The notes under the pieces are model-generated. The model ran no database searches. It was not told the origin of the DNA and was given only the letters and a program-made list of their open reading frames with translations. Position numbers and translations under genes: made by a program. Of a stretch of 45,509 nt of DNA, positions 1 to 8,380 are shown in pieces. The stretch comes from Bacteroidia bacterium. Lineage in GTDB: Bacteria > Bacteroidota > Bacteroidia > Bacteroidales > Dysgonomonadaceae. The stretch's first letter is position 1. Each line of letters begins with the position of its first letter. The DNA lies in the NCBI GenBank assembly GCA_025999435.1, contig BNXH01000007.1, positions 1 through 45,509 on the forward strand, given 5' to 3'.

Positions 1-1178
1 CCCATAGAGATAACATCATCGTCGGGATGCGGACTAAATACGATTACCTCTTTAGGATACGGTTTTGCTCTTTCGGGGCGATTGGTGTCGTCTGCATTCG
101 GTTTTCCTCCCGGCCATCCGGTTATGGTATGTTGCAGATCGTTGAAAATCTTAATGTTGACATTGTATGCCGATCCGTAAAGAGCCAATAGCTCTTCGAG
201 CCCATTGTCCTGATAATCCTTGTTTGTTAATTTAAGGATAGGCTTGTTTACTTTGAAGCATAACCATACAATAGCTCTGCGGGTAAGCTTACTTGTCCAA
301 TCGCAGTTTGTTACTAACCAGGGGCGGTTGATACGAGTCAATTCGAAAGCGGCGTTCAGGTCGATAATGACATTTGCATTTGGGTGAGCTTGTAAACAAG
401 ACGCAGGGACAGCATCCGAGATAACTCCTTCCACTACATCCTTCACACTTTTAGATTTGTCTTCACCCCATGCGATCAGAGCGATTTCTTTAGCTTTCAT
501 TATTGTCGCGATACCCATAGTTACAGCGCTCGGTGGAACCAGGTCAAGAGAACCGAATGTGTTGACTGCCTCTTTACGGGATTGTTGATCGAGCAAGATC
601 AAACGTGTATGAGAAGATGTGCTGGAACCTGCGATATTAATACCGATGTTTCCTGCACGGCCTAATCCTAATAATAAATAATCAATACCTCCTGCTTCTG
701 TTATTTTTTGCTCGTAAGCTTTACAGTAATTCAGAATTTCTTCTTTCGGTACAGATCCGTCCGGTGAGTATACGTTCTTAGGATCAATATTTACATGATT
801 GATAAAGCTTTCTTTTAATAAACGCAAATTACTGTCGGATTGAGTAACAAGAGGGTAGAATTCATAAATGTTGAATATGATAACATTATTAAAACTTAAT
901 CCCCCTTTATGGAAGCGTATAAGCTCGTCATAGATTGTTAAAGGAGAGTGTCCTCCCGGTAATGCTAATACAAATGATTCTCCTTTACTTTGTTTTTCTT
1001 TTATTCTGTCGGCAATTTCTTTTGCAATGTGCAAAGAGGCTTCTACGGACGATTCGTAAATCTGTGTAGGAACTTTTTCAAAGCGGGTCAATGCTGACAG
1101 TTCAAATTCATTTTCGGGACGATAGTAGCGTTGAGATACCCTGTCCAAAACAATTTGTGAACTTAAATTTAATCTCAT
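1..1178 (-). CDS. NagB-like / PIG-L deacetylase fusion, 3' part cut by window edge
   Basis: ATG at 1178; the reading frame is open to base 1 (about 392 codons seen). The first ~270 residues align with glucosamine-6-phosphate deaminase (LALPGGHSPLTIYDELIRFHK, then FNIYEFYPL and GLGRAGNIGIN). The last visible residues, VIVFSPHPDDDVISMG, are the start of a PIG-L/LmbE de-N-acetylase domain with its HPDD metal motif. This is the long Bacteroidota 'glucosamine-6-phosphate deaminase-like' architecture, normally ~650 residues. Compared from memory with E. coli NagB, all four catalytic positions differ: Asp72 is Tyr, Asp141 is Ala, His143 is Asn, Glu148 is Ile. Amino-sugar deaminase activity is therefore doubtful and the domain may be a sugar-phosphate sensor or scaffold. 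It lies 58 bp downstream of a ROK kinase on the same strand, probably one amino-sugar operon. Confidence 0.82.
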   Translation of the reverse strand, partial: MRLNLSSQIVLDRVSQRYYRPENEFELSALTRFEKVPTQIYESSVEASLHIAKEIADRIKEKQSKGESFVLALPGGHSPLTIYDELIRFHKGGLSFNNVIIFNIYEFYPLVTQSDSNLRLLKESFINHVNIDPKNVYSPDGSVPKEEILNYCKAYEQKITEAGGIDYLLLGLGRAGNIGINIAGSSTSSHTRLILLDQQSRKEAVNTFGSLDLVPPSAVTMGIATIMKAKEIALIAWGEDKSKSVKDVVEGVISDAVPASCLQAHPNANVIIDLNAAFELTRINRPWLVTNCDWTSKLTRRAIVWLCFKVNKPILKLTNKDYQDNGLEELLALYGSAYNVNIKIFNDLQHTITGWPGGKPNADDTNRPERAKPYPKEVIVFSPHPDDDVISM

Positions 1179-1236
1179 GTTAAATTATTTAAATTATTGT
1201 ATTACTATATTAAAATATTTTCCCCTAAGTTTAATC

Positions 1237-2058
1237 TCAAACAACCAGAGCCGCTGCTCCCAGCAGATTGATGTTTTCTTTTTTCGAGAGAAGTATATTT
1301 ACTCTCTCATCAGCATTTTTAAAAGGAAACACTGAAACACATTCATACATCTTTGTCGCAAAAAAATCATATCCGTTTATGATGTCTCCGCCCAAAATAA
1401 TGGCTTGCGGGTCGTAAGTGAATAAAACCGTTTTTATCAGATTTCCGATATGCGACCCTAATTCATTCCACAAAGCTAATGTTTTAGCGTCACCTTGCAG
1501 AGCCAACTCATAGGCTTTTTCTGCAGTTGTATTATTTCTTGTAAAGAATTTCTGTCCGCAATAACCTTCATAGTCGGAGTCGAGATAAGGCAAACTGCCT
1601 ATTTCTCCTGCTCCTGCATTATTTCCGCTATATAATTCATTATTAATGATTATTCCCGCACCTACGCCTATACTGAGAATGATGCATACAATGTCGCGGT
1701 AAATAGTGCCTTCTCCATAATAGCGTTCGCCGAAAGCGAAGCAGTTAGAGTCGTTGTTTATAAATACGGGTACATTAAATTCTTTTTCAAGTATTTGCTT
1801 GAGCGGAACATCTTTCCACGGTATATTAATGGTATTTTTAATGATGCCTTTATCAGATTGAATAATGCCGGATACACCAACGCCGATTCCTCTGATATTC
1901 GAATTAAAGATACTGTGTATTGAATCCTTTATATGATTTATAATTCTTTCTTGCGATTGGTCGGTCTTGGTAGGGGTTTCGATCTTTCTGAAAATATGAC
2001 CGCCATCTACGATCCCCAGTCGCATTTTTGTCCCGTTTATATCTATTCCGATTCTCAT
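1237..2058 (-). CDS. ROK-family sugar kinase (glucokinase/N-acetylglucosamine kinase-like)
   Basis: 273 residues. The N-terminal ATP-phosphate loop MRIGIDINGTKMRLGIV matches the ROK DxGxT motif. INNDSNCFAFGE holds the catalytic Asp, SIGVGAGIIIN the glycine-rich sugar-binding loop, and IILGGDI the C-terminal ROK signature. The classical ROK zinc motif (CxCGxxGCxE) is reduced to YEGYCGQKFF with a single Cys, so structural zinc is probably absent. The frame extends upstream to a TTG at 2160, but the conserved fold begins at the ATG at 2058 and a good -7 promoter element lies inside the longer version, so 2058 is chosen. No N-terminal HTH is present, so this is a kinase rather than a ROK repressor. 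The NagB-like/PIG-L gene follows by 58 bp; phosphorylation of an amino sugar is the likely role (inference). Confidence 0.85.
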   Translation of the reverse strand: MRIGIDINGTKMRLGIVDGGHIFRKIETPTKTDQSQERIINHIKDSIHSIFNSNIRGIGVGVSGIIQSDKGIIKNTINIPWKDVPLKQILEKEFNVPVFINNDSNCFAFGERYYGEGTIYRDIVCIILSIGVGAGIIINNELYSGNNAGAGEIGSLPYLDSDYEGYCGQKFFTRNNTTAEKAYELALQGDAKTLALWNELGSHIGNLIKTVLFTYDPQAIILGGDIINGYDFFATKMYECVSVFPFKNADERVNILLSKKENINLLGAAALVV

Positions 2059-2137
2059 AATGTCAATATCGTAGGAGGGTAAAAACCGGCCTTTTTGCCT
2101 GCATACTTTTATATTTGTTTTCCATCTAATAGACATA

Positions 2138-2145
2138 CAAATATA
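2138..2145 (-). promoter_or_regulatory. -7 element of the ROK-kinase promoter
   Basis: The minus strand reads TATATTTG, an exact TAnnTTTG Bacteroidota -7 element, about 80 nt before the chosen ATG at 2058. No convincing -33 TTG is seen at the usual distance. Confidence 0.45.
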
Positions 2146-2256
2146 TGCCCGAAAACTCAAATAAAAGAACTCTAAATGTTAATTAACAGATAAGATTCAA
2201 AATAAAATCTTAAAAACAGAATAAAGCCGGAACCGGTCGTTGTAAATATACTGACA

Positions 2257-2290
2257 TTTTGGCATGAAACAGATGTTGGCAAGTATTTTG
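2257..2290 (+). promoter_or_regulatory. Candidate clpB promoter
   Basis: TTTTGG (2257-2262) and TATTTTG (2284-2290) are separated by 21 nt, close to the Bacteroidota pattern TTTG ... TAnnTTTG with one base missing in the -7 box. The predicted start leaves a ~45-nt leader before the clpB ATG. The region also holds two TTGGCA words (2259-2264 and 2276-2281). A second reading as a sigma-54 site is discussed among the rejected items. Confidence 0.4.
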
Positions 2291-2340
2291 AACGTTTTAA
2301 GTAGCGAAGTAGAAGCAAAAAATTAAATAATAATAAATAT

Positions 2341-4929
2341 ATGAATTTCAACAACTTTACAATTAAATCTCAAGAGGCTATACAAAAGGCCGTTGAGATA
2401 ACGAAAGGGAAGGGACAGCAATCCGTCGAACCCACCCACATTCTTATGGGGGTGGTATTGGCTGGAGAAAATATCGTTAATTTCCTCTTTCAAAAGTTAG
2501 GTGTAAATACCGGACAATTGAATTCATTGCTGAGTAAAGAGACAGAATCTTATCCCAAAGTTTCGGGAGGAGAACCTTATCTGAGCAGAGAAAGTAATGC
2601 CGCGCTCGAAAAGGCAATGGATTATGCTAAGAAAATGGGAGACCAGTTTGTGTCGATAGAGCATATTCTGTTAGGTGTATTGGCTGGTAAAAATACTGCA
2701 TCCCAGATGCTTAGGGATGCAGGTGTATCTGAAAAAGAATTGCAAATGGCTATAAACGAGCTTCGTAAAGGAAGTAATGTGACCAGTCAATCGGCTGAAG
2801 ATACATATCAGTCATTGGAAAAGTATGCGATCAACCTGACCCAGAGAGCAAAGGACGGTAAGCTCGATCCTGTTATCGGTCGTGATGAAGAAATCCGCCG
2901 GGTGCTTCAGATATTGAGTCGAAGAACAAAGAATAATCCTATCCTGATCGGTGAGCCGGGAACAGGTAAGACTGCTATTGCCGAAGGACTGGCTCATCGT
3001 ATCATTCGTGGAGACGTGCCCGAAAACTTGAAGAGCAAACAGATTTACTCGTTAGATATGGGTGCTTTGATTGCCGGAGCCAAATACAAAGGTGAATTTG
3101 AGGAGCGTTTGAAGTCGGTTGTTAACGAGGTAACTAAGTCGGAAGGTGAAATTATTCTCTTTATCGATGAAATTCATACACTCGTAGGTGCCGGTAAAAG
3201 TGAAGGCGCTATGGATGCCGCCAATATTTTAAAACCTGCCCTGGCTCGGGGAGAATTACGTTCGATAGGAGCCACGACTCTGGATGAATATCAGAAATAT
3301 TTTGAGAAAGATAAAGCTCTCGAACGCCGTTTTCAAGTAGTAATGGTAGACGAACCTGGTGAGGTGGATGCAATATCTATTCTTCGCGGATTGAAAGAAA
3401 GGTATGAGAATCACCATAAAGTACGTATCAAAGATGAAGCGATAATAGCGGCTGTACAGCTTTCGAGTCGTTATATAACCGATCGTTTCCTGCCGGATAA
3501 GGCTATTGACCTGATGGATGAAGCTGCGGCGAAATTGCGGATGGAAGTAGATTCTGTTCCGGAAGAATTGGATGAAAAGAGCCGGCGTATAAAACAGTTG
3601 GAGATTGAGCGCGAGGCTATCCGCCGTGAAAACGATAAAGGCAAAGAAACTGAATTGACAAAAGAGATCAGTACACTGAAAGAGGAAGAGAAGGATCTGA
3701 AAGCCAAATGGCAATCAGAAAAAGAGGTAATCAATCAGATACAGCAGAACAAAATAGATATTGAAAACACCAAATTTGAGGCTGAGAAAGCTGAACGTGA
3801 AGGCGATTATGGCAAGGTAGCCGAGCTTCGTTATGGCAAGCTCAAAGAATTAGAAGACGGCATTGTTAAGTTGCAGGAACAGTTGCATCAGATGCAGGGT
3901 AGTCAGGCGATGGTAAAAGAAGAAGTTGACTCTGCTGATATTGCCGACGTCGTTTCTCGTTGGACAGGCATTCCGGTTAATAAGATGCTTCAAAGTGAGA
4001 AAGACAAGTTGCTGAATTTGGAAGAAGAATTGCACCACCGTGTAATAGGACAAGATGAGGCTATTTCGGCTGTAGCTAATGCAGTTCGCCGTAGCCGTGC
4101 AGGATTGCAGGATCCGAAACGTCCGATCGGTTCGTTTATATTCCTCGGTACTACCGGAGTGGGTAAAACTGAATTGGCAAAGGCTTTGGCTGAGTTTTTG
4201 TTCGATGACGAAAATATGATGACCCGTATCGATATGAGCGAGTATCAGGAAAAATTCAGCGCCACCCGTCTGATTGGTGCACCTCCGGGATATGTGGGTT
4301 ATGACGAAGGTGGTCAGCTAACCGAAGCTATCCGCCATAAGCCATATTCAGTTGTGCTTTTCGATGAGATCGAGAAAGCTCATCCCGATGTATTCAATAT
4401 CTTGTTGCAGGTATTGGATGACGGACGCCTGACCGATAATAAAGGTCGTGTGGTGAACTTCAAGAATACGATAATCATAATGACTTCTAATATGGGGTCG
4501 GGTCTTATTCGCGAAAATTTTGCAGGTATTACACCGAAAAATCATGATGAAGTGGTGGAGAGGACCAAGAAAGAAGTATTGAATATGCTAAAGGTAAATA
4601 TTCGTCCTGAGTTTCTGAACCGTATCGATGAGATTATTATGTTCGAACCTTTGAATATGAAAGAAATCGAACAGGTTGTTCGCATGCAGCTCAATGGCGT
4701 AGTCAATATGCTGAAAACCAATGGTGTGAAGCTGGAGTTTACAGATGAAGCCATCTCTTGGATTGCTCAGATGGGATTTGATCCCGAATTCGGCGCCCGT
4801 CCGGTGAAACGTGTAATCCAAAGAATGATACTTGATACTTTGTCGAAACAGTTATTGGCCGGAACGATAGACCGGTCTGCTCCGATAATAATAGATATGA
4901 AAGACGGAGAGTTGGATTTTAAGAATTAA
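2341..4929 (+). CDS. clpB: ATP-dependent disaggregase ClpB
   Basis: 862 residues, the normal ClpB length. Order: Clp N-terminal repeats (~1-145), first AAA+ domain with Walker A GEPGTGKT near residue 204 and Walker B LFIDEIH, the coiled-coil middle domain (~400-530, rich in E/K/Q) that distinguishes ClpB from ClpA/ClpC, second AAA+ domain with GTTGVGKT near residue 603 and [13 protein letters not shown], and the D2-small domain with GARPVKR. With DnaK/DnaJ/GrpE it pulls polypeptides out of cytosolic aggregates. It is a single gene divergent from the ROK kinase; a promoter-like sequence lies ~50 nt upstream. No CIRCE element is seen. Confidence 0.97.
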   Translation: MNFNNFTIKSQEAIQKAVEITKGKGQQSVEPTHILMGVVLAGENIVNFLFQKLGVNTGQLNSLLSKETESYPKVSGGEPYLSRESNAALEKAMDYAKKMGDQFVSIEHILLGVLAGKNTASQMLRDAGVSEKELQMAINELRKGSNVTSQSAEDTYQSLEKYAINLTQRAKDGKLDPVIGRDEEIRRVLQILSRRTKNNPILIGEPGTGKTAIAEGLAHRIIRGDVPENLKSKQIYSLDMGALIAGAKYKGEFEERLKSVVNEVTKSEGEIILFIDEIHTLVGAGKSEGAMDAANILKPALARGELRSIGATTLDEYQKYFEKDKALERRFQVVMVDEPGEVDAISILRGLKERYENHHKVRIKDEAIIAAVQLSSRYITDRFLPDKAIDLMDEAAAKLRMEVDSVPEELDEKSRRIKQLEIEREAIRRENDKGKETELTKEISTLKEEEKDLKAKWQSEKEVINQIQQNKIDIENTKFEAEKAEREGDYGKVAELRYGKLKELEDGIVKLQEQLHQMQGSQAMVKEEVDSADIADVVSRWTGIPVNKMLQSEKDKLLNLEEELHHRVIGQDEAISAVANAVRRSRAGLQDPKRPIGSFIFLGTTGVGKTELAKALAEFLFDDENMMTRIDMSEYQEKFSATRLIGAPPGYVGYDEGGQLTEAIRHKPYSVVLFDEIEKAHPDVFNILLQVLDDGRLTDNKGRVVNFKNTIIIMTSNMGSGLIRENFAGITPKNHDEVVERTKKEVLNMLKVNIRPEFLNRIDEIIMFEPLNMKEIEQVVRMQLNGVVNMLKTNGVKLEFTDEAISWIAQMGFDPEFGARPVKRVIQRMILDTLSKQLLAGTIDRSAPIIIDMKDGELDFKN

Positions 4930-5048
4930 ATATCAAGAGGGAAGGTAAATCTGAATACTGCCAGATTATTCGAAATGAAGAAGATATACGGCAATATGAT
5001 GACCTGTATTTGATATTATTTTGTTCATAAATAAAAATGTGAAAGATT

Positions 5049-5582
5049 ATGAAAATAGCGACAATTTTATTTGCTTTGACTGTATTTACTTTAACAGGAT
5101 GTAAGAGTCAGGACCCTGCTGTAAAAGCGGCTAATGAAGCAGAGCAACAAGCATGGTTTGCCAAGGCTGTGCAGGCTCTGAATGATCGTGAATTTGTGCT
5201 TGAAGCCGATCAGGTAACGTTCAAAAGAGGAAACTTCGTTTATGTAAATGGTAGTACTAATTTTGTTTCCTTGCATAAAGATAGAGCCACTATTCAACTC
5301 GCGTTTAATTCACCATATGCCGGACCAAACGGCATAGGAGGAATTACTGTTGACGGTTCGGTGTCGAATATAAAGACGAGTACCGATAAAAAGCGCAATT
5401 TGATATTTAGTATGTCGGTTACAGGCGTAGGTGTGTCTGCAAGAGTAGTGATCCAAATGGTCAATGGTACTAATAAATGTTCGGCTACGGTATATCCTAA
5501 TTTTAGCAGCAATGTGATAACATTCTCAGGAAATTTATATGCAGAGGAAGACTCGAATGTCTTTAAAGGCAGATCATTATAA
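5049..5582 (+). CDS. DUF4251 lipoprotein
   Basis: 177 residues. A short hydrophobic signal ends in the lipobox LTGC (Cys18), so the protein is expected to be lipidated and anchored in the inner or outer membrane. The rest matches DUF4251 as known from Bacteroidales: FVLEADQVTFKRG, VNGSTNFVSLHKDRATIQLAFN, GPNGIGGITVDGSVSN, and the end in FKGRSL. The fold is beta-rich and the biochemical function is unknown. It stands alone after clpB (119-bp gap) and is followed by a strong hairpin terminator. Confidence 0.85.
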   Translation: MKIATILFALTVFTLTGCKSQDPAVKAANEAEQQAWFAKAVQALNDREFVLEADQVTFKRGNFVYVNGSTNFVSLHKDRATIQLAFNSPYAGPNGIGGITVDGSVSNIKTSTDKKRNLIFSMSVTGVGVSARVVIQMVNGTNKCSATVYPNFSSNVITFSGNLYAEEDSNVFKGRSL

Positions 5583-5615
5583 ACACTACAAAATAAAAAA
5601 GACCTGCTGATTCAG

Positions 5616-5659
5616 AGCCTGTTTAAATTTGGATGATAGAAATTTAAACAGGCTTTTTA
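5616..5659 (+). terminator. Rho-independent terminator, also a mini inverted repeat of the GCCTGTTTAAATTT family
   Basis: A perfect 15-bp stem (arms 5616-5630 and 5640-5654, AGCCTGTTTAAATTT and its complement) with a 9-nt loop is followed by a T-run. It lies 33 bp after the DUF4251 stop. The arms are almost the same as the ends of the 34027-34208 foldback element, so this terminator probably derives from a mobile repeat. Confidence 0.8.
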
Positions 5660-5723
5660 TTGTTGGCGGGTAGGGCAAACCCTCATGGAATTTATTTTAT
5701 CTATTTTATCTGGATTACACAGC

Positions 5724-5794
5724 GCTCGCGCAGACGTCCCGTCTGTGTGTTGCGTAGCAAAGAAGACACGGACTGGAAGTCCGCGCCAGCAGGG
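5724..5794. repeat. Double-palindrome intergenic repeat, copy 1
   Basis: It begins GCTCGCGCAGACGTCCCG and ends GTCCGCGCCAGCAGGG. It has two small palindromes, CAGACG-TCC-CGTCTG and CGGACT-GG-AAGTCCG, separated by ~25 variable bases. A second copy lies at 39200-39287 with both palindromes conserved and a different spacer. It is non-coding. Confidence 0.75.
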
Positions 5795-5795
5795 A

Positions 5796-5849
5796 TAGCG
5801 AATTTGAAAATTAGCGAATTTGAAAATGTGAAAATGAGTGTGGAGTTTG
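5796..5849. repeat. AT-rich module plus target-site flank of the MITE
   Basis: Two copies of an AATTTGAAAA(T)TAGCG-type word, then GAGTGTGGAGTTTG. The same words occur at 39402-39435 and 39519-39532 and, reversed, near 13090-13150. The last 8 bases (GGAGTTTG, 5842-5849) are the left target duplication of the following element. Confidence 0.65.
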
Positions 5850-6108
5850 CATAGTACATGACAAAAAATATTTTATATATATTTAAAAGGCTTATTATGT
5901 TGCCCTTACAGGGTGCAGTTCCTTCGGTTGTCATCTCCCCGGGCTGGAATATATCAGGCTTTCAGCCTGTTTCTTTCCTTGATGCCCTGAAGGGGCTACA
6001 TAATATAGCCCAATGGCAACGCCTTGGGTGGGAAAACGAAATCCCCTGAAACCGCGCCCTGTAAGGGCAATATAAGATTTTGTAATATTTTTTGTCATGT
6101 ATACTATG
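5850..6108. mobile_element. Multi-hairpin MITE, copy 1
   Basis: Terminal inverted repeats of ~23 bp start CATAGTACATGACAAAAAA; the right end carries one 2-bp insertion. It is flanked by the direct 8-bp repeats GGAGTTTG at 5842-5849 and 6109-6116. There is no transposase; the interior is a series of short GC-rich hairpins (GCCCTTACAGGG, CAGGCT-gaa-AGCCTG type, CCCAA...TTGGG, GCCCTGTAAGGGC). Copy 2 at 39855-40124 has the same flanks but the interior in the opposite orientation. Copy 1 lacks a hairpin arm of ~11 bp (gtaacaccccg) that copy 2 has. Confidence 0.8.
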
Positions 6109-6111
6109 GGA

Positions 6112-6210
6112 GTTTGTTACTTTTTAGTTAAAAAAGCAGAGGTCAAAGTAGTAGTTTGTTTACTGATAACTGATTACTGATAACTGATTACTGTTGACTG
6201 ATAACTGGTT
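6112..6210. repeat. Linker repeat followed by a heptanucleotide array
   Basis: The linker GTTTGTTACTTTTTAGTT begins at 6112. An array of seven consecutive 7-mers with core ACTG runs from 6162 to 6210 in perfect register (third to seventh positions vary: ATA, ATT, TTG, GTT). The array lies in the loop between complementary arms (AAAAAAGCAGAGG at 6131-6143 and CCTCTGTTTTTT at 6218-6229), which could form a terminator-like hairpin upstream of recG. Confidence 0.75.
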
Positions 6211-6283
6211 TTCGCGCCTCTGTTTTTTAGGATTGTACAAAAATCCCTATCTTTACCTGAAATATTTGAGATAAAGCATTCTG

Positions 6284-8380
6284 ATGGCTGATTTTTCGCA
6301 AACGGATATTACATATTTGGCAGGGGTAGGCCCAAAGAAGGCCGAAATACTGAATAAGGAGATCGATGTGTTTTCGGTTGAAGACTTGCTCTATTATTTC
6401 CCATATAAATATATCGATCGCAGCCGGATTTACTTTGTTCACGAAGTAGATGGCAATATGCCCTATATTCAACTGAAAGGGCGGATTACGGCTTTCGAGA
6501 CTTTCGGCGAGGGACGGAAAAAGCGGTTAGTCGCTCATTTTACCGACGGCACAGGCTTTATCGATCTGGTATGGTTTCAGGGAGCCAGGTTCATTGAGGA
6601 TAAATACAAAGTAAATCTGCCATATATTATATTCGGTAAGCCGACCATGTTTGGCGATAAGTTCAATATTGCCCATCCTGATATCGATCCGTACATCAAT
6701 GAAGAAGAGCGTCCTTCGGGTTTGATGCCATACTACAACACGACAGAAAAAATGAAGAACCATTTTCTGAACTCGAAAGCAATTCAGAAAATCATGGCTG
6801 CGGCGTTTTCGTCTGTTGTAAAAAATCTACAGGAAACACTCCCCGAAAAGGTGATACAAGAAGCGCGGTTGATGGATTTGAAATCTGCTATGCGGAATGT
6901 TCACTTTCCCGAAAATGCTTCTTTGTTGAGGGAAGCCCAATACCGGTTAAAGTTTGAGGAGTTGTTTTATATTCAGTTGAATATCCTTAAATATACGGCA
7001 GAACGTAAGTCGAAACTTAAAGGTTTTGTGTTCTCCAAGGTGGGAGACTATCTAAACTCTTTTTACGAAGACAACCTTCCCTTTCCTCTGACAAATGCGC
7101 AAAAGCGGATCATCAGGGAAATAAGGCAGGATATGGCAACCGGAGAACAGATGAACCGCTTGTTGCAGGGCGATGTCGGTAGCGGTAAGACCCTTGTGGC
7201 CCTGATGTTGATGCTGATTGCTCTTGATAATGGTTTTCAGGCTTGTTTGATGGCTCCGACTGAAATACTGGCTACTCAACATTTTATTACCATTCAAGAA
7301 TTTTTGCAAGGCTTGGATGTAAACGTGGAGTTACTAACCGGCTCTACCAAAAAGTCTGATAGAGAACGGATACATAGTTCTCTCCTTACCGGAGACTTGC
7401 AAATACTTATCGGTACTCATGCACTGATAGAAGATACGGTACAATTTTCGAATCTGGGTCTGGTTATTGTAGACGAGCAACATCGCTTTGGTGTAGCTCA
7501 GCGAGCAAAGCTTTGGCGTAAAAATGTAAATCCTCCTCATATTCTGGTGATGACGGCTACCCCTATTCCCCGTACATTGGCGATGACGGTATATGGCGAT
7601 CTGGATGTGTCGGTTATTGACGAGTTGCCTCCGGGACGTAAACCTATTCAGACCATTCATCAATATGACAAAAAGCGAGGCTCTCTTTATGATTCGACTC
7701 GGAAACAGTTGCAAGAGGGACGTCAGGTATATATTGTATATCCGCTGATAGAAGAAAGTGAAAAACTGGACCTGAAAAGTCTTGAAGATGGATTTGAACA
7801 TATAAAAGAAGTGTTTCCCGAATATACGGTCTGCAAGGTACACGGTAAGATGAAACCGAAAGAAAAAGAGGCTGAGATGCAACGCTTTGTCCGCAACGAA
7901 GCGCAGATAATGGTTGCGACCACTGTTATAGAAGTCGGGGTGAATGTGCCTAACGCTTCGGTAATGATTATTGAATCGGCTCAACGTTTCGGACTGTCAC
8001 AGTTACACCAGCTCAGAGGCCGGGTAGGTCGTGGTGCAGACCAGTCATATTGTATACTGGTTACTCCATACGAACTGTCGGCAGAAACGAGGAAACGTAT
8101 CGATATTATGGTAGAAAGCAATGATGGTTTCGAAATAGCTGAGGCGGACCTCAAATTGAGGGGGCCGGGCGATTTGGAAGGAACACAGCAAAGCGGTATT
8201 CCGTTCAACTTGCGGATAGCAAATCTTACCCGCGATGGTGAAATCCTTCAATTTGCCCGTGAAGTAGCCCAAAAAATCTTAGAAGATGATCCTCAGATAG
8301 AGAAGCCCGAAAACCTGATCTTGAGAAAGCAGTTACGCAAATTGAGCGGAAACAGATATAATTGGGGATTGATTAGTTGA
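6284..8380 (+). CDS. recG: ATP-dependent DNA helicase RecG
   Basis: 698 residues, normal length. The N-terminal wedge/OB domain (~1-230) includes LAGVGPKKAEIL and FPYKYIDRS. The superfamily 2 helicase core has Walker A GDVGSGKT near residue 296, DEQH box (VDEQHRFGV) near residue 397, motif III TATPIPRTL, and motif VI QLRGRVGRG. RecG remodels stalled forks and Holliday junctions during recombination and repair. It is preceded by repeat island 1 and its last 8 bases overlap the convergent TPR gene. An ATG with no strong Shine-Dalgarno is used, as elsewhere in the window. Confidence 0.96.
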   Translation: MADFSQTDITYLAGVGPKKAEILNKEIDVFSVEDLLYYFPYKYIDRSRIYFVHEVDGNMPYIQLKGRITAFETFGEGRKKRLVAHFTDGTGFIDLVWFQGARFIEDKYKVNLPYIIFGKPTMFGDKFNIAHPDIDPYINEEERPSGLMPYYNTTEKMKNHFLNSKAIQKIMAAAFSSVVKNLQETLPEKVIQEARLMDLKSAMRNVHFPENASLLREAQYRLKFEELFYIQLNILKYTAERKSKLKGFVFSKVGDYLNSFYEDNLPFPLTNAQKRIIREIRQDMATGEQMNRLLQGDVGSGKTLVALMLMLIALDNGFQACLMAPTEILATQHFITIQEFLQGLDVNVELLTGSTKKSDRERIHSSLLTGDLQILIGTHALIEDTVQFSNLGLVIVDEQHRFGVAQRAKLWRKNVNPPHILVMTATPIPRTLAMTVYGDLDVSVIDELPPGRKPIQTIHQYDKKRGSLYDSTRKQLQEGRQVYIVYPLIEESEKLDLKSLEDGFEHIKEVFPEYTVCKVHGKMKPKEKEAEMQRFVRNEAQIMVATTVIEVGVNVPNASVMIIESAQRFGLSQLHQLRGRVGRGADQSYCILVTPYELSAETRKRIDIMVESNDGFEIAEADLKLRGPGDLEGTQQSGIPFNLRIANLTRDGEILQFAREVAQKILEDDPQIEKPENLILRKQLRKLSGNRYNWGLIS

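Noticed and set aside
2276..2292. Sigma-54-like site upstream of clpB (TTGGCAAG...TTGAA)
   Set aside because: The nearly invariant -12 GC is GA here, and a Bacteroidota vegetative promoter explains the region better.
3256..3714. 152-codon minus-strand open frame inside clpB
   Set aside because: Antisense to conserved AAA+ and coiled-coil sequence; Phe/Ile-rich shadow.
5660..6049. Two plus-strand open frames (about 64 and 63 codons) across repeat island 1
   Set aside because: They cover palindromic repeats and the MITE, have no homology that I recognise, and their sequence recurs in inverted, frame-breaking form at 39200-40124.
7334..7984. 216-codon minus-strand open frame inside recG
   Set aside because: Antisense shadow of a well-conserved gene; no start context, no recognisable domain.
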